From Allobacillus halotolerans (GTDB lineage Bacteria > Bacillota > Bacilli > Bacillales > Alkalibacillaceae), in assembly GCF_018967645.1 (NCBI RefSeq), contig NZ_JAHLZF010000001.1, positions 186,001 to 250,000 on the forward strand: 64,000 bases of DNA, written 5' to 3'. The notes beneath the pieces are model-generated. The model ran no database searches and was not told where the DNA came from. It saw only the letters and a list, made by a program, of their open reading frames with translations. A program made the position numbers and the translations under genes. The number at the start of each line of letters is the position of its first letter. Positions within the stretch are counted from its first letter, which is position 1. Of the stretch, positions 43,610-53,261 are shown piece after piece.

Positions 43610-46600
43610 CTACAATCCACACTTCAACTGAGCACCACAGTTTGTGCATGTGTTGCATCCACCAACGTCTTCAATACTCCCTTGGCGACAAACCGGGCAA
43701 GTATCACCGATTTCAGAACCGATGTTCATATTCGTCTTTTCCAACTCTTTAACAGTATCGACAAGGACAACTTTCTTTTCTTCTTCCTCGAACAATTCTG
43801 TCTGCTCAGAGAAATCATTTTCTTCGGCTTTCAAGGTTAATACTTGGCTATCTCGACTACCGTCTACATAAACCGTACCACCTTTAGCACCGCCTTTATA
43901 TAATCTTCTGTACACTTGTTCCACTTGATCGACACGGTACCCTTTAGGCGCATTGACCGTTTTTGAAATAGAGCTGTCTACCCAACGCTGAATGACACAT
44001 TGTGTATCTGCGTGGGCCTCTGGTGATAGACTCATTGCCGTAACAAACCACTTCGGAAGGTTATCTGGATCTTGCTCTGGATGAAGTTCTAAATATTCGT
44101 TTACAATATCCGCTTTAACTTCGATAAATTTACCAAGTCTTCCACTACGATAGTAAGTGAAGGAGAAATATGGCTCTAATCCTGTTGACACACCTACCAT
44201 TGTTCCTGTTGAGCCGGTTGGTGCAACTGTTAACAAATGAGAGTTTCTAATTCCATATTGTAGAACACCTTCACGAATATCTTCTGGCATCTTTTGCATA
44301 TACCCTGTCTCAATGAAACGCTGTCTAAGTTCTTGCGTTTCTTCCTCCGTCTCCCCGATTAAGAATGGGAAGCTTCCTTTTTCTTTAGCCAGTTGAATGG
44401 ATTCACGGTAGGCTGTTGTGGCAATCGTTTCAAATATTTTATCAACTAATTGATTACCTTCATTGGAACCATATTCCGTTTGACAATAAATCAAGAGATC
44501 ATGTAATCCCATAACACCTAAACCGATTCTTCTTTCTCCTAGTGCTTGCACTCTATTGTCCTCAAGAAAATATGGCGTTGAGTCAATGACATTATCTTGC
44601 ATACGAACGCCAACTCTTACAGTTTCTTTCAACTTTTCAAAATCAGGCTTCGCTTGCTGCTTGTCCGCAATGGCTGCTAGATTGACTGCTGCTAAGTTAC
44701 AGACAGAATACGGTGCTAGTGGTTGTTCGCCGCAGTTATGAACGACGACACCATTAGCAATCAGTGAGTGCGTTTCTGGCTCTGTAATATCGTAAACAGT
44801 TACAACCTCTCCCTCATCAATGCTCTCAACTTTCGTGACGAACTTTTCATTTTTGCGAGATGATTTAGGAACGACTGCTAACAAATCTTCTTTTCGTTGA
44901 ATGTGCTTGAATCCAATTTCTGTTTTAAACAATGACAAGTTATTTCCTGAAATGACTAGTTCATAGAATGGTTTACTTTCATAAACCTTTTCTTCACCCT
45001 CTTTTGTTACATAACGGAAATTCATTTGATTGCGCTTTTCACGTGAATAGATTTTTCCGTGAATGCCATAGTTCAATAAGAGTAGCTGTGTGTCCTGCAA
45101 TAACTCTTTAGATGTAGATGTTAAACGAACTGTACGATGATTCTTATCTTTCGTATATACCGTTCCATCAGCACAGAAGAGGCCACGCAAGAAATTGGTT
45201 ACCGTTGACTTCTTAGCTGTGAAAATGGATTCAGGAACTCTCTTTTCGTGCGCACGACACGATTTAACGCCCCACGCATTCATTTGATCCGTAAATGCTT
45301 TCCGGTTATAGCTTGCTTGGAACGTACCATTTTCTCTTTCCATGACTTTTGGTGTGAAACCACTTAATTCATGGCCAATTTCGAGAATTTCAGGGATGAT
45401 TTCTTGGTCATCTTTACCAAACACAAGTCCAACACGGCGATCTTTTGAAAGCCAGCCATCGCCTGTTAACCAACCTAGGAACAATCCAGCTCTCTCTCCG
45501 ATCCCGTCGTGTTCCGCAAATTGTCCTTCACCGGATTGAATATAAACTAGGTCTTCCTTCGTCAATTCTTGTGCTTCTTTCCAACCTTTATCCGTGTAAA
45601 CGCGGTGATCTGGCGTAACATTTAGCTTCATACCGTTCTTCAATTGTATATCCAATGTTTGTTTTTCTCCTGTTGGAAATACAATCGCTTCACGGTGTGT
45701 AATGCCTGGCACTTCTTGATCTCTACCGTTGACCACCTTCGCTTGTTCTATCAAACGGTTATCAGTTGCCGTTAAGAAGGATTTGTTGCCGACTTTTTTG
45801 TATAATTCTTCGATCGTCATTAATCCAAACTCTGTTGATATTCTTGTAGATGGATGGAAACACGGATTCGTCGCGACCACTTTTTGACCATAAGCAGTAG
45901 CGTTTGTTTCTTTGTTCGCATTATCGATGAAAAAGATCCCTGGCTCGGCTGAGTAAGTCGCACAAATATTAATTAAATTCCATAAATCTTTTGCTTTAAT
46001 GGTTTTATACGTGCGAATTCCGAAACCTTCTTTTTCCCATTCGCGAACATCCCCAACCTCATGCCAATTGGCATTGTAATAGTCCATTTCTTCGTTTGTA
46101 TAATTTTCAACATCCGGGAACCTTAATTCATAAGTTTCATCCTGTTCGACGGCTTCCATAAATTCATCTGTTATACAAACTGAAATATTGGCTCCGGTCA
46201 AGAATTCCGGGTGATGTACACTATATGTTCCACCATCACGGAGCTTTTCTTCAGCATCTCTTATGTTCTGGTCTGAAAATCCTCCTTGGCCGGGAATATG
46301 CTTATAATTTACTACACCTTGATACATTTGTGCTTCTGTTTCATTCAGCGGTGTGAATTTGAGCTTGTCTTTGGCCATTTGCTGAATTGTCTCATCTTCA
46401 ATATTTTCAATCAGATATCTTAGAATTCTCGGGTTTTGCATTTTAGAGATGATGAATTCAATAATGTCTGGATGCCAATCATTTAACATAATCATTTGTG
46501 CACCGCGTCTTGAACCGCCTTGCTCAACCAAATGTGTTAGTTTGGCGATATCATCCAGCCAAGAAACAGAACCTGAAGATTTCCCATTAACACCTCTTGC

Positions 46601-47296
46601 TAGTGCGTTACGTGGTCGGAGTGTAGAACCATTTGTTCCGACACCACCACCACGTGACATAATCTCCATCACTTGTTTACGGTGGTCGCTAATTCCTTCG
46701 CGTGAGTCTTTTACAAATGGCATTACGTAACAATTAAAGTAAGTTACATCTGTATTCGAACCCGCTCCATACAAAACACGGCCTGCAGGTATAAAATTCA
46801 AATTTGAAAGTTCATGATAGAATTTTTCAAACCAAACTTGTCTTTTTTCAGGATCGGTTTCTACCTCAGAAAGTCCCGTTGCGTTTCGTAATGCAATTTG
46901 TTCATAATAAACTTCAAGCGGCTTATCAATCGTACTTAATGGGCGAACAATTTTACCACTTTCTCGCTCCTCTTCTTTTTCAAGCACATGTAAAAATTCA
47001 CTCTCAACCTGTACGGTAGCCTGGTTGTTAGCTTTATTGATTTCAGTAATGAAGCCGGTTCCTCGTGCAGGGAATTTCGGATCTTCTTTAATCGTTAAGA
47101 CGACAAAATCTCCAGCCTTTAATGTTTTTTTCTCTGTGTCTTTAAAGGCATACCGATCTAACATAACTAGGCGAGATACACCTTTATGTGTCGTTTTCAT
47201 ATCTGATGTAATTGGATGTACCTGTGTAAACTGTTTAATATCATCATTCAGTTGTTCAATATCCAATGTACTGGTTTTTTCTTTCAAACTTTGCAT
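43610..47296 (-). CDS. nrdJ: Adenosylcobalamin-dependent (class II) ribonucleotide reductase NrdJ, intein-containing precursor
   Basis: A 1228-residue precursor; removal of the 376-residue intein leaves an 852-residue class II enzyme. Redox cysteines are Cys189 (YFNCYVMPF) and Cys866; the thiyl-radical Cys is 855 in NPCGEQPL, 11 residues before Cys866, the spacing known in Lactobacillus and Thermotoga enzymes. Further family marks: SRGGGVGTNGSTLRPR, RRGAQM, PTGSTGTMVG and a C-terminal zinc-finger-like tail with CPVCRQG and CTNCGAQLKCG. It makes deoxynucleotides using AdoCbl, without oxygen or a second subunit. Preceded by two NrdR-box-like sites. Start ATG follows AAGGAGTGTAACGG. Confidence 0.96.
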   Translation of the reverse strand: MQSLKEKTSTLDIEQLNDDIKQFTQVHPITSDMKTTHKGVSRLVMLDRYAFKDTEKKTLKAGDFVVLTIKEDPKFPARGTGFITEINKANNQATVQVESEFLHVLEKEEERESGKIVRPLSTIDKPLEVYYEQIALRNATGLSEVETDPEKRQVWFEKFYHELSNLNFIPAGRVLYGAGSNTDVTYFNCYVMPFVKDSREGISDHRKQVMEIMSRGGGVGTNGSTLRPRNALARGVNGKSSGSVSWLDDIAKLTHLVEQGGSRRGAQMIMLNDWHPDIIEFIISKMQNPRILRYLIENIEDETIQQMAKDKLKFTPLNETEAQMYQGVVNYKHIPGQGGFSDQNIRDAEEKLRDGGTYSVHHPEFLTGANISVCITDEFMEAVEQDETYELRFPDVENYTNEEMDYYNANWHEVGDVREWEKEGFGIRTYKTIKAKDLWNLINICATYSAEPGIFFIDNANKETNATAYGQKVVATNPCFHPSTRISTEFGLMTIEELYKKVGNKSFLTATDNRLIEQAKVVNGRDQEVPGITHREAIVFPTGEKQTLDIQLKNGMKLNVTPDHRVYTDKGWKEAQELTKEDLVYIQSGEGQFAEHDGIGERAGLFLGWLTGDGWLSKDRRVGLVFGKDDQEIIPEILEIGHELSGFTPKVMERENGTFQASYNRKAFTDQMNAWGVKSCRAHEKRVPESIFTAKKSTVTNFLRGLFCADGTVYTKDKNHRTVRLTSTSKELLQDTQLLLLNYGIHGKIYSREKRNQMNFRYVTKEGEEKVYESKPFYELVISGNNLSLFKTEIGFKHIQRKEDLLAVVPKSSRKNEKFVTKVESIDEGEVVTVYDITEPETHSLIANGVVVHNCGEQPLAPYSVCNLAAVNLAAIADKQQAKPDFEKLKETVRVGVRMQDNVIDSTPYFLEDNRVQALGERRIGLGVMGLHDLLIYCQTEYGSNEGNQLVDKIFETIATTAYRESIQLAKEKGSFPFLIGETEEETQELRQRFIETGYMQKMPEDIREGVLQYGIRNSHLLTVAPTGSTGTMVGVSTGLEPYFSFTYYRSGRLGKFIEVKADIVNEYLELHPEQDPDNLPKWFVTAMSLSPEAHADTQCVIQRWVDSSISKTVNAPKGYRVDQVEQVYRRLYKGGAKGGTVYVDGSRDSQVLTLKAEENDFSEQTELFEEEEKKVVLVDTVKELEKTNMNIGSEIGDTCPVCRQGSIEDVGGCNTCTNCGAQLKCGL
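44735..45862 (-). mobile_element. Intein with LAGLIDADG homing endonuclease in NrdJ
   Basis: Residues 479-854 of the precursor. Cys1 starts block A (CFHPSTRISTEFG); block B TPDHRVY supplies the catalytic His; the DOD endonuclease motifs are LFLGWLTGDGW (Asp613) and LRGLFCADGTV (Asp710); blocks F/G read VYDITEPETHSLIANG then VVVHN, with penultimate His853 and terminal Asn854 before Cys+1. All splicing residues are intact, so it should self-excise. It is inserted directly before the thiyl-radical cysteine, in the most conserved motif of the host enzyme. Confidence 0.95.
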
Positions 47297-47346
47297 CCGT
47301 TACACTCCTTCACCCAAGAATTCGACAAAGCTCATCGATTTCTGGT

Positions 47347-47352
47347 ATTATA
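47347..47352 (-). promoter_or_regulatory. Possible nrdJ -10 element
   Basis: TATAAT preceded by TGT (extended -10 form TGTTATAAT) on the minus strand, about 50 bases before the nrdJ start. The -35 is weak. Confidence 0.45.
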
Positions 47353-47398
47353 ACATTGTTTTCACCATACCAAATCAGCATCAAAAAAGCAACAGAAT

Positions 47399-47446
47399 TC
47401 TCCACATATAGTTCTTTGTTATCAATATTACCACTATATATGGTGT
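47399..47446. promoter_or_regulatory. Tandem NrdR boxes upstream of nrdJ
   Basis: CCACTATATATGGTGT (47431-47446) matches the NrdR consensus ACACTATATATAGTGT at 14 of 16 bases, and TCTCCACATATAGTTC (47399-47414) at 10 of 16. Centre spacing is 32 bp, the three-helical-turn spacing typical of paired NrdR boxes. Confidence 0.65.
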
Positions 47447-47526
47447 CCGAAACATTTTATCAAGTTATATTCAAAAATTGGCTGTCCATCGCTTTTAAAG
47501 CAATTTAAAAAATTCATGATATACCT

Positions 47527-47555
47527 TTGAATCTTATATAAAATCTATTTATAAT
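47527..47555 (+). promoter_or_regulatory. Sigma-A promoter for yqhL
   Basis: TTGAAT and TATAAT separated by exactly 17 bases, 34 bases before the start. Confidence 0.6.
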
Positions 47556-47588
47556 ATACAGTAGAGAAAAGAAAAGAGGGGAATTCAA

Positions 47589-47981
47589 TTGGATATTTTA
47601 TTTACAATTTTAGTCATCGCAGCGATATTGATTGTATTCGTTGTCATTCAAAATATACGGCGTCAACGTTACTTGAAAACGTTAACGGAAGAGCAATTTA
47701 TCGAGGGTTATCGTAAAGCACAATTGATTGATGTCCGTGAGCCACAAGAATTTGAAAGAGGACACATTCTCGGAGCTCGTAATATTCCGATGACACAGAT
47801 GAAACAACGGTTAAATGAAATTCGTAAAGATAAGCCTGTCTATTTATATTGTCAAAGAAGTTCACGTTCAAATCGTGCAGCAAGCTTACTGCATAAACGA
47901 GGATATGAAGATTTGAATCAGCTAAAAGGTGGATTCAGTAAGTGGACAGGTAAGGTAAAAGCAAAGAAAAAAGGATATTAG
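47589..47981 (+). CDS. yqhL: Rhodanese-like protein YqhL
   Basis: A 130-residue protein: N-terminal membrane anchor (about 2-22) and a rhodanese domain with IDVREPQEFERGHILGARNI and active-site Cys in YLYCQRSSRS. Sulfur-transferase or thiol chemistry, exact substrate unknown. TTG start after AGAGGGGAA. Same location as B. subtilis yqhL. Confidence 0.88.
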   Translation: MDILFTILVIAAILIVFVVIQNIRRQRYLKTLTEEQFIEGYRKAQLIDVREPQEFERGHILGARNIPMTQMKQRLNEIRKDKPVYLYCQRSSRSNRAASLLHKRGYEDLNQLKGGFSKWTGKVKAKKKGY

Positions 47982-47983
47982 AT

Positions 47984-48027
47984 AAAAAGATGTCAGCCAG
48001 GATTTATTTCCTGGCTGACATCTTTTT
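47984..48027. terminator. Bidirectional terminator between yqhL and the SDR gene
   Basis: A 17-bp stem (AAAAAGATGTCAGCCAG with its complement), T-rich on both strands, between converging genes. Confidence 0.9.
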
Positions 48028-48029
48028 AA

Positions 48030-48815
48030 TTAAAGTTCCGCTTCCCATCTCTCTTGTTGCATCTCTTTCATTTTGTCTTCTGTTTCCTGTGGAAAAGCTG
48101 TACGGTAGTTATGATGATCCTGAGGGATAACATCAATCATCTTATCAATCATTTCTTTAGGATCATATTGATTGTTTAAACCTTTTTCTTTTTCCTTCAT
48201 ATCCTCTGCATCACTGAAATTGGTATCTGGGTCAAACCATTTCCACTGTTCCTCTGCCGCTCGATCATTAAACCCTGTGTTGAATGGGCCTGGGTTAATC
48301 GTGCCTACTTGTACGTTAAAAGGCTTTAACTCCTTTGCCAAGCTAGATGCCATTGCTTCAATCGCATGCTTTGTCGCAGCATATGGACCGCCATATGGAG
48401 CTCCGAGAATTCCGGCAATCGAACTCATAAATAAGATTTTACCTCTTTTTTTCTCAGCAAATTGTTTTGCTGCGTGTTGAACTGATTTTAATGTTGCAAA
48501 GACGTTAATTTCAAAAATCTGACGAAATCGCTCCATGGGTATTTCAGCCAACGGACCGCGTTCATTGATGGCTGCATTCGCAAGAAAAACATCAAAATCA
48601 TATCGATTTATCTGAGCTAAATCAATTTCATTTGTAATATCCAATTTGAAAACTTCCATTGATAATTCTTTATCATTGGCTTCACGCATGAGGTCCGTTT
48701 TTTGTGAAGTCGTTTCTGTCGTTGCAATCACATGGTGGCCTTTTTTTGCTAAACCAATTGCGGTGCCTCTACCTAGTCCGCTTCCTGCACCTGTAATGAA
48801 TATCGTTTTGCTCAT
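48030..48815 (-). CDS. Short-chain dehydrogenase/reductase family protein
   Basis: A 261-residue classical SDR: cofactor loop TGAGSGLGRG at 8-17, NAA motif as LANAAINERG, catalytic Ser in FMSSIAG and YAATK Tyr/Lys pair. The substrate cannot be told from sequence. The C-terminal third is acidic and hydrophilic (DAEDMKEKEKG). It is not a usual neighbour of yqhL or gcv in B. subtilis, so it may be a local addition. ATG follows AGGAGGC. Confidence 0.82.
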   Translation of the reverse strand: MSKTIFITGAGSGLGRGTAIGLAKKGHHVIATTETTSQKTDLMREANDKELSMEVFKLDITNEIDLAQINRYDFDVFLANAAINERGPLAEIPMERFRQIFEINVFATLKSVQHAAKQFAEKKRGKILFMSSIAGILGAPYGGPYAATKHAIEAMASSLAKELKPFNVQVGTINPGPFNTGFNDRAAEEQWKWFDPDTNFSDAEDMKEKEKGLNNQYDPKEMIDKMIDVIPQDHHNYRTAFPQETEDKMKEMQQERWEAEL

Positions 48816-48924
48816 AGCAAAGCCTCCTTTTTTACGTTTCTTCTATAACTTTCTTCCCTTTTCACATGGTCATAAACGAATGGTGGAACGACACTAGCCG
48901 GATTACCTGCCTATGATCGACAAG

Positions 48925-48964
48925 AAAAAACCCGAACGTGCAATAAAATTGCTTCGTTCGGGTT
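48925..48964 (-). terminator. Terminator of the gcv operon
   Basis: AACCCGAACG pairs with CGTTCGGGTT, then six T residues on the minus strand. Confidence 0.9.
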
Positions 48965-48976
48965 ATCAAGAAATAG

Positions 48977-50440
48977 TTATTCTTTTTCATATCTTAAAAC
49001 AGGTTTTCTAGCTGCCAATGTCTCATCCATTCGGCTAACTACCGTCGTATGTGGTGCTTCTTGGACGATTTCAGGATCTTCTTTTGCTTCATTAGAAATC
49101 GAAATTAATGCATCGATGAACTCATCCAACGTTTCTTTTGATTCCGTTTCCGTCGGTTCGGCCATCATAGCTTCTTCCACATTAAGCGGGAAGTAGATGG
49201 TTGGTGGATGGAATCCGAAATCAAGCAGGCGTTTCGCCATATCTAATGTACGTACACCAAGCTTTTTTTGTTTTTTTCCAGATATAACGAATTCGTGCTT
49301 ACAATGTTGATCGAATGGTAATTCAAACTCTCCTTGTAAACGACGCATCATATAATTCGCATTCAAGACCGCATTTTCGCTGACCTGCTTCAATCCGTCT
49401 GGTCCCATTGAACGGATATACGTATAGGCACGCACGTTAATGCCGAAGTTTCCGTAGTACGGCTTAATCCGACCGATTGAGTCTGGTCGATCGTAGTCAA
49501 ACGTAAATTGATCGTCCTCTTTCGTCAGTACAGGTTTCGGTAAAAATTTCGCCATTTCTTCGCTAACACCGACAGGACCTGAACCAGGACCACCACCGCC
49601 GTGAGGACCAGTAAATGTTTTGTGCAAGTTTAAATGAACAACATCAAAGCCCATGTCACCAGGTCTTGCATACCCCATAATGGCATTCAAGTTCGCTCCG
49701 TCATAGTATAAACGTCCGCCAGCTCCATGAACAACTTCAGCCATTTCAAGGATTTCTTCTTCAAAAAGGCCAAGTGTATTTGGATTCGTTAGCATCAATG
49801 CAGCTGTTTTTTCACTGACCACACGTTTTAAATCATCTAAATCAACTAGGCCGCGATCATTTGTTTTTACAGTGACCGCTTTAAATCCCGCTACCGCTGC
49901 AGATGCTGGATTTGTACCATGAGCGGAGTCGGGTACGATGACTTCGGTGCGTTCTGTGTCCCCATTGGCCTCATGATAAGCACGGATCATCATCAACCCA
50001 GCCCATTCACCTTGAGCACCTGCTGCTGATTGGAGTGTGAATTTGTGCATGCCTGTAATATTTTCCAAGGAAGTTTGCAAGTCGTACATCAATTCCATTG
50101 CTCCTTGCACTGTTTCCTCATCTTGATAAGGATGTACAAAACTGAAACCAGGCAAGCGAACAATTTCTTCATTGATCTTTGGATTGTATTTCATCGTACA
50201 CGAACCCAGTGGATAAAAACCTGAATCAATTCCGTGGTTTCGGTTAGATAATGCTGTATAGTGTCGCACGATTTGAAGTTCACTGACTTCAGGTAATTCT
50301 GGTGCTTCTTTTCGGATGTAATCTTCTTCAAAGTCCGCATCTAAGTCTACGTCAGGAACATCTAATTCAGGTAACTGATATCCTTTTCTTCCTTCTTTGC
50401 TCATTTCGAAAATCAATGGAAAGTCTTTTTCTTTAGCCAT
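48977..50440 (-). CDS. gcvPB: Glycine dehydrogenase (decarboxylating) subunit 2
   Basis: A 487-residue C-terminal half of the P protein. PLP-binding lysine in [18 protein letters not shown]; other conserved parts [12 protein letters not shown] and [12 protein letters not shown]. The ATG at 50440 overlaps the gcvPA end by eight bases; the longer frame (31 extra residues) has no ribosome site. Works with GcvPA, GcvT, GcvH and E3 to break down glycine. Confidence 0.96.
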   Translation of the reverse strand: MAKEKDFPLIFEMSKEGRKGYQLPELDVPDVDLDADFEEDYIRKEAPELPEVSELQIVRHYTALSNRNHGIDSGFYPLGSCTMKYNPKINEEIVRLPGFSFVHPYQDEETVQGAMELMYDLQTSLENITGMHKFTLQSAAGAQGEWAGLMMIRAYHEANGDTERTEVIVPDSAHGTNPASAAVAGFKAVTVKTNDRGLVDLDDLKRVVSEKTAALMLTNPNTLGLFEEEILEMAEVVHGAGGRLYYDGANLNAIMGYARPGDMGFDVVHLNLHKTFTGPHGGGGPGSGPVGVSEEMAKFLPKPVLTKEDDQFTFDYDRPDSIGRIKPYYGNFGINVRAYTYIRSMGPDGLKQVSENAVLNANYMMRRLQGEFELPFDQHCKHEFVISGKKQKKLGVRTLDMAKRLLDFGFHPPTIYFPLNVEEAMMAEPTETESKETLDEFIDALISISNEAKEDPEIVQEAPHTTVVSRMDETLAARKPVLRYEKE

Positions 50441-51782
50441 GGATATCACCCAATTCTTTAACAAATTGATCAATCTCTTCTTTGGATCGAATCTCTGTGA
50501 CAGCAACCAACATGTGATTCTTAAAAGATTCATCTACTTTTCCTAAATCAAAGCCTCCGATAAATCCTCTGTCGTTCAATTGATTGTTCACATTTTTTAT
50601 GTCTTGGTCTAGTTTCACAACAAATTCGTTGAAGAAACGATTACTGTATAACACTTCAAATCCTGCATTTTCCAATGCTTTTTTAGCATAACGTGCTTTT
50701 TTCATATTTTTTGTCGCCATTTCTTTAATTCCACGTTTACCGATCACACTGAGAAAGACAGATGTCGCCAGTGCATTTAATGCCTGGTTCGAGCAAATAT
50801 TCGATGTGGCTTTATCACGGCGAATATGTTGCTCTCGCGCTTGTAATGTCAAAACAAAGCCACGACGTCCCTCTTCATCAACGGTTTGACCGACTAGGCG
50901 ACCAGGTACTTTTCGCATTAACTTTTTGTTCGTTGCAAAATATCCACAATGTGGTCCACCAAACTGTGCTGGAATTCCAAAGACCTGCGTATCGCCAACG
51001 ACAATGTCAACCCCAAATTCACCAGGTGGCGTTAAGTAACCTAACGCTAGTGGATTACTTGATACAATGGACATCGTCTTTTTTTGTTGTCCTACTATTT
51101 CTTGTACGTCTTTTAACGGCTCCATTTGACCGTAAAAGTTTGGATATTGAACGACAACACTCGCCGTATTTTCATCCAATTCAGCTTTCAAATGGTCCAA
51201 ATCGGTCAATCCATCTTTGATGTCAATTTCGACAACTTCAACGTTCGGGCCTGCTGTATAGGTTTTAATGACGTCCATGGATTCCGGATGTATGGCTTTA
51301 GAGACCAATACTTTACTCTTTTTTGTTTGAGCCGCACTCAAATTTACCGCTTCAGCAAGTGCTGTTCCTCCGTCATACATGGATGAGTTGGCTACGTCCA
51401 TACCAGTCAATTCACAGATCATCGTCTGAAATTCAAAGATAGCCTGAAGTTCACCTTGTGAAATTTCCGGCTGATAAGGTGTATAAGCTGTATAAAACTC
51501 AGAACGAGAGATCATATGGTCAACAACAGACGGCATGTAATGATCGTATACACCTGCGCCCAAGAACGAGACATGGGATTTTGTATGAACGTTTTTAGCC
51601 GCAAGCTGCGTCAATTCCTTAGTTAATTCATGTTCATCTTTGGCTGGTTTTACATCCAGCTCCCCTTGAAATCGAACCTTTTCAGGAATATCAGCGAATA
51701 AATCATCGGTAGATGAAATACCGATTGTATCTAACATTTCTTTTTTATCTGTTTCTGTCATCGGAATATATCGATGTTGCAT
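50433..51782 (-). CDS. gcvPA: Glycine dehydrogenase (decarboxylating) subunit 1
   Basis: A 449-residue N-terminal half of the split P protein, with [46 protein letters not shown] and [12 protein letters not shown]. The split P (PA plus PB) is the Bacillus and archaeal form. 14 bases after gcvT. Confidence 0.96.
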   Translation of the reverse strand: MQHRYIPMTETDKKEMLDTIGISSTDDLFADIPEKVRFQGELDVKPAKDEHELTKELTQLAAKNVHTKSHVSFLGAGVYDHYMPSVVDHMISRSEFYTAYTPYQPEISQGELQAIFEFQTMICELTGMDVANSSMYDGGTALAEAVNLSAAQTKKSKVLVSKAIHPESMDVIKTYTAGPNVEVVEIDIKDGLTDLDHLKAELDENTASVVVQYPNFYGQMEPLKDVQEIVGQQKKTMSIVSSNPLALGYLTPPGEFGVDIVVGDTQVFGIPAQFGGPHCGYFATNKKLMRKVPGRLVGQTVDEEGRRGFVLTLQAREQHIRRDKATSNICSNQALNALATSVFLSVIGKRGIKEMATKNMKKARYAKKALENAGFEVLYSNRFFNEFVVKLDQDIKNVNNQLNDRGFIGGFDLGKVDESFKNHMLVAVTEIRSKEEIDQFVKELGDIHG

Positions 51783-51796
51783 AGAACAATCACCTC

Positions 51797-52900
51797 TTAC
51801 TTTCGTTTATAAAATGGTGTCGGGATAATTTTTGCCTTCAATGTCTTTTTCCGGACTTGAATGTCAATCTCTTCACCTTCGTGCGCAAATTCGCTCGGAA
51901 TGAGTGCTGTACCTAAATTTTTACCAAGTGTCGGTGACTGGGTACCCGATGTCACATGGCCGATGGTTTCTTCGTTTTTCAAAACATCATAACCGTGTCT
52001 AGGGATTCCTTTATCAAGCATTTCAAATCCGACTAGTTTTCGAGAAGCACCTTTATTCTTTTGTTCGGTTAATGCTTCTTTCCCGATAAAATCGGTCTCT
52101 TTGTCTGTCTTTACAGCAAAGCCTAAACCTGCTTCAATAGGTGAAATTTCTTCTGAGAGATCCTGTCCATAAAGCGCAAGCCCCGCTTCAAAACGAAGTG
52201 TATCACGAGCTCCCAATCCAACAGGTTGGATCCCTTCTTCCTGACCAGCTTCGAGAATCGCTTTCCAAAGATCGATGACAGAAGTCGTTGGCAAGTAAAT
52301 CTCAAAGCCATCTTCGCCGGTATATCCGGTTCTAGAAACGATTGTCTTGCCATCAATTCCGTGGAATTCAACGGAATCATCAAACCGGAAAAATTTAATT
52401 TCTTTCAGATTTGTTTCGGTGAGTTTTTGTAAAATTTGTTCAGCCTTTGGTCCTTGGAGTGCAAGCTGTGCATATTCGTGAGAGACGTTATCCACTTCAA
52501 CTCCGTTTATTTGGTGCTGCTTTAACCAATTAAAATCTTTTTCGGTATTGGCAGCATTCACTACAAGTAAGTAATCATTCTCATCGAGTTTATAAATGAG
52601 AAAGTCATCAATGACGCCACCTTGTTCATTGCACATGAATGTATATTGTGCTTGACCATTTTTGATCTTAGACACATTATTGGTGACCATCTTTTGTAAG
52701 AAGTCTTCGCTGTTTTCTCCCTTTACAGCGATCTCCCCCATGTGTGAAACATCAAATAATCCTGCCTTCTCTCGAGTTGTGTGATGTTCTTCTTTAATTC
52801 CAGCGAATTGAACGGGTAATGCCCAACCGCCAAAATCAATTGTTTTCCCTCCATATTCCTTATAAACCGGATATAGAGGTGTTTGCTTTAACTCACTCAT
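51797..52900 (-). CDS. gcvT: Aminomethyltransferase (glycine cleavage T protein)
   Basis: A 367-residue T protein with [18 protein letters not shown], the folate-binding [12 protein letters not shown] and [12 protein letters not shown]. The ATG at 52900 follows GGAGGAGGGG; the 25 extra codons of the longer frame come from the riboswitch terminator and are not coding. First gene of the operon; transfers the one-carbon unit to THF. Confidence 0.97.
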   Translation of the reverse strand: MSELKQTPLYPVYKEYGGKTIDFGGWALPVQFAGIKEEHHTTREKAGLFDVSHMGEIAVKGENSEDFLQKMVTNNVSKIKNGQAQYTFMCNEQGGVIDDFLIYKLDENDYLLVVNAANTEKDFNWLKQHQINGVEVDNVSHEYAQLALQGPKAEQILQKLTETNLKEIKFFRFDDSVEFHGIDGKTIVSRTGYTGEDGFEIYLPTTSVIDLWKAILEAGQEEGIQPVGLGARDTLRFEAGLALYGQDLSEEISPIEAGLGFAVKTDKETDFIGKEALTEQKNKGASRKLVGFEMLDKGIPRHGYDVLKNEETIGHVTSGTQSPTLGKNLGTALIPSEFAHEGEEIDIQVRKKTLKAKIIPTPFYKRK

Positions 52901-52923
52901 AAGTCCCCTCCTCCATTGAACAT

Positions 52924-52962
52924 AAAAAAAGAGAATACCAAATAAAAACATTCGGAATTCTC
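52924..52962 (-). terminator. Riboswitch expression-platform terminator before gcvT
   Basis: GAGAAT-T-CC pairs with GG-T-ATTCTC on the minus strand and is followed by seven T residues, ending 24 bases before the gcvT ATG. The 5' arm overlaps the end of the second glycine aptamer, giving a clear switch. Confidence 0.8.
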
Positions 52963-53127
52963 TCTGTCCTGTCACCTGAAAGTTTCACAGAAATCAATCA
53001 CTGCTTACATCTTTGGTGGTCTATAAATTTAGACTCTCTCCAGAGGTGCGTCCTACAAGGGTTCTTTTGCCTGAGAGATTCGTATTCCTACTTGCTCCGT
53101 CGGCGCTGGTTCCCCAGTCTCTCCCCT
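52960..53127 (-). promoter_or_regulatory. Tandem glycine riboswitch controlling gcvT-gcvPA-gcvPB
   Basis: On the minus strand the first aptamer begins GGGGAGAGACTGGGG and includes the conserved AATCTCTCAGGCAAAAG and GGACGCACCTCTGGAGAG segments; the second ends with AAACTTTCAGGT and GGACAGAG. This is the two-aptamer glycine riboswitch (gcvT motif). Coupled to the terminator downstream, it should permit transcription when glycine is high. Confidence 0.95.
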
Positions 53128-53191
53128 TGTAATCATTCGCGTGTTGATATTCTATTTTTTGCACATACTACTCTAATGAATCTTTATTTAT

Positions 53192-53220
53192 ATTATACCA
53201 TAAGTATCAGTCGACTGTAA
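53192..53220 (-). promoter_or_regulatory. Promoter of the gcv operon
   Basis: TTACAG and TATAAT are 17 bases apart with TGG before the -10 (extended form), about 65 bases before the first glycine aptamer. Confidence 0.6.
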
Positions 53221-53261
53221 GCGGTTTTAACAACTCGTCAGAAAAGGAGGAATTGTCTGGT

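Noticed and set aside
47297-47588. Cobalamin riboswitch before nrdJ
   Set aside because: No B12-box-like segment was recognised in the 290-bp gap; NrdR-like boxes are found instead.
52901-52975. N-terminal extension of gcvT through the leader
   Set aside because: These codons are the riboswitch terminator and end of aptamer 2; a strong ribosome site marks the shorter start.
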